Shown piece by piece: positions 7,279 through 8,663 of a stretch of DNA of 8,663 nucleotides. The translations under genes and the position numbers were made by a program. The stretch's first letter is position 1; every line of letters begins with the position of its first letter. The DNA is from Gammaproteobacteria bacterium (GTDB lineage Bacteria; Pseudomonadota; Gammaproteobacteria; Chromatiales; Sedimenticolaceae). Below the pieces are notes generated by a model. That model did not search any database. It saw only the letters and a list, made by a program, of their open reading frames with translations, and was not told the DNA's origin. The DNA lies in contig JAGRHE010000117.1 in the NCBI GenBank assembly GCA_020445165.1, forward strand, positions 1-8,663, given 5' to 3'.

Positions 7279-8577
7279 ATGATGGAGCACGGCTTTGAGG
7301 CCCTTTGGCGGTCGATGGGCATCGCCAATCTCGAATGGGGCCAGATGTTGATGGTCCTGGTCGGTGGCCTGCTGATTTTTCTGGCCATCCGCAAGGGATT
7401 CGAACCACTGCTGCTGCTGCCGATCGGTTTCGGCTGTGTACTGGCGAACGTGCCGGTCGCGGGTCTGGCCGAAGACGCGGTCGGACAGCTTCTGCTGGCA
7501 AAAGACCCGCAGCACCTGGCCGCATTGGCCCAGCTGCTGGGGACGTCGGTGAGTTCAGTTGTGGACGCCGCGCACCACGCCAGCGGTGCGACCTTGTACG
7601 CGGCAAAGACGCTGGCCCGGGACCTGGGTTATGAACCCGGCATGCTGTACCACTTCTACTCGGTCGCAATCGGTTCCGGAATTGCCCCGCTGCTGATTTT
7701 TATGGGCGTCGGTGCGTTGACCGATTTCAGCGCCCTGATCGCGAAACCCTCGACCCTGTTGCTCGGGGCGGCAGCACAGTTCGGCATTTTCTCGACCCTG
7801 ATCGGTGCCCTGGCACTGAATGCCGTGCCGGGGTTCGATTTCACGCTTGCCGATGCCTCGGCGATCGCGATCATCGGTGGCGCCGACGGGCCGACCGCGA
7901 TCTTTCTGGCGTCAAAACTGGCGCCGGACCTGCTCGGAGCGATCGCCGTTGCGGCGTATTCCTACATGGCACTGGTGCCGATCATTCAGCCGCCGATCAT
8001 GCGTGCGCTGACCACCGAGGCCGAGCGCCAGGTGGAGATGTCCCAGTTGCGGCCGGTGAGCAAGCTGGAAAAGATTATGTTCCCGCTGACAGTGCTGTTG
8101 CTGTGCCTGCTGTTCCTGCCATCGGCGGCGCCGCTGATCGGCATGCTGACATTCGGCAATCTGCTGCGCGAGTCCGGCGTCGTTGATCGTCTTAGCAAGG
8201 CTGCGCAAAACGAGATCATCAACGCGGTGACCATCATCCTCGGACTTTCCGTCGGGTCCAAGCTGCAGGCGGATAAGTTCCTGAGCCTGGAAACGCTCGG
8301 CATCCTGGCTCTGGGTGCGGTCGCATTCTGTGTCGGAACGGCCGCCGGTGTGCTGATGGGCAAGCTGATGCATCGGATGTCCGGCGGCAAGGTCAACCCG
8401 CTGATCGGTGCGGCGGGGGTTTCAGCGGTCCCCATGGCAGCCCGGGTGGTGAACAAGGTCGGTCTCGAGGCCAATCACCACAATTTCCTGCTGATGCATG
8501 CCATGGGTCCGAACGTTGCCGGGGTGATCGGGTCGGCTGTAGCCGCAGGCGTGCTGCTGGCGGTGGTTGGCGGCTGA
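7279..8577 (+). CDS. oadB: Oxaloacetate decarboxylase beta subunit (Na+ pump membrane subunit)
   Basis: Polytopic inner-membrane subunit that decarboxylates carboxybiotin on OadA and couples this to Na+ export. The 432 residues contain about nine to eleven hydrophobic segments. Residues implicated in Na+ and proton passage in the Klebsiella protein all occur at the same numbers: D203 in GGADGPT, Y229 in [10 protein letters not shown]373, G377, S382 and R389 in [18 protein letters not shown]. This exact colinearity supports ATG 7279 as the start, although an immediately following ATG at 7282 is possible and no Shine-Dalgarno is clear; coupling to oadA, 5 bases upstream, is likely. The hydrophilic stretch at about 60-115, before [14 protein letters not shown], is also present in enterobacterial OadB. 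Nothing suggests inactivation. It is the last gene of the operon. Confidence 0.95.
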   Translation: MMEHGFEALWRSMGIANLEWGQMLMVLVGGLLIFLAIRKGFEPLLLLPIGFGCVLANVPVAGLAEDAVGQLLLAKDPQHLAALAQLLGTSVSSVVDAAHHASGATLYAAKTLARDLGYEPGMLYHFYSVAIGSGIAPLLIFMGVGALTDFSALIAKPSTLLLGAAAQFGIFSTLIGALALNAVPGFDFTLADASAIAIIGGADGPTAIFLASKLAPDLLGAIAVAAYSYMALVPIIQPPIMRALTTEAERQVEMSQLRPVSKLEKIMFPLTVLLLCLLFLPSAAPLIGMLTFGNLLRESGVVDRLSKAAQNEIINAVTIILGLSVGSKLQADKFLSLETLGILALGAVAFCVGTAAGVLMGKLMHRMSGGKVNPLIGAAGVSAVPMAARVVNKVGLEANHHNFLLMHAMGPNVAGVIGSAVAAGVLLAVVGG

Positions 8578-8584
8578 CGCGGAC

Positions 8585-8605
8585 GTCGGGTAAGCACCCG
8601 GTTTT
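8585..8605 (+). terminator. Candidate weak intrinsic terminator after oadGAB
   Basis: CGGGT (8587-8591) pairs with ACCCG (8596-8600) around the loop AAGC, extendable by two G-T wobbles, and is followed by TTTT at 8602-8605 and a second T-run at 8613-8618. It lies 9 bases after the oadB stop. The stem is short, so termination may be partial or Rho-dependent. Confidence 0.45.
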
Positions 8606-8619
8606 CATCAGATTTTTTG

Positions 8620-8648
8620 TTGCCTGGGCGCAGGGTTTTTAATACAAT
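8620..8648 (+). promoter_or_regulatory. Sigma70-like promoter reading out of the right edge
   Basis: TTGCCT (8620-8625, four of six to -35) is separated by 17 bases from TACAAT (8643-8648, five of six to -10). The bases just after are GC-rich (TCCGCGC). It lies downstream of the oadB terminator candidate and points to a gene beyond the window; the only coding hint inside is ATG TTG at 8658-8663. A GC-rich discriminator is typical of growth-rate-controlled promoters, but that reading is inference. Confidence 0.5.
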
Positions 8649-8663
8649 TCCGCGCTTATGTTG

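Noticed and set aside
7456..7630. Hydrophilic stretch in OadB (about residues 60-115) that looks like an insertion relative to short beta subunits
   Set aside because: The Klebsiella beta subunit has a comparable segment, and the downstream residues D203, Y229, N373, S382 and R389 keep identical numbers, so this is the normal long form.

Overview
The window looks like chromosome from a gammaproteobacterium of moderately high G+C (about 58-60% by eye). The reasons are a Maf protein of the YceF type, an oadGAB sodium-pump operon whose beta subunit lines up residue for residue with the enterobacterial protein as I remember it, and a PEP-CTERM/exosortase A (XrtA) locus of the kind found in exopolysaccharide-producing, often environmental, Proteobacteria. 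No mobile element, tRNA, rRNA or CRISPR array is visible.

Bases 1-4368 (+ strand) are the end of an XrtA-type exopolysaccharide/protein-sorting locus. It holds an XrtA-system polysaccharide deacetylase (5' end probably outside the window), exosortase A fused to an EpsI-like domain, and the XrtA-associated glutamine amidotransferase/asparagine synthase-like protein. The three genes are spaced by 2 and 11 bases and read as one operon. They would act together on an exported polysaccharide and on anchoring PEP-CTERM proteins; no PEP-CTERM substrate lies in the window. Convergent maf/yceF (4420-4998, - strand) marks the locus boundary.

Bases 4999-5208 are a divergent intergenic region. It contains GAAT/ATTC dyads, a weak -10 candidate, and a possible 20-codon leader ORF whose stop overlaps the oadG start as GTGA. 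Bases 5209-8577 are oadG-oadA-oadB, encoding the biotin-dependent, Na+-extruding oxaloacetate decarboxylase. OadA carries out carboxyl transfer and bears biotin, OadB is the membrane decarboxylase/Na+ channel, and OadG is the small membrane assembly subunit. A weak hairpin/T-tract follows oadB. The last 45 bases hold a good sigma70-like promoter firing out of the window, possibly into yceD-rpmF, because yceF is the usual neighbour of those genes.

I see no wholly new multi-gene system. The points most worth checking are: a Gln in place of the first zinc-ligand His of OadA; loss of the C-terminal His cluster of OadG in the same complex; the possible coupled leader peptide before oadG; a perfect 10-bp-arm hairpin inside maf built from two GCGATCGC octamers; and an apparent excess of that octamer across the window.
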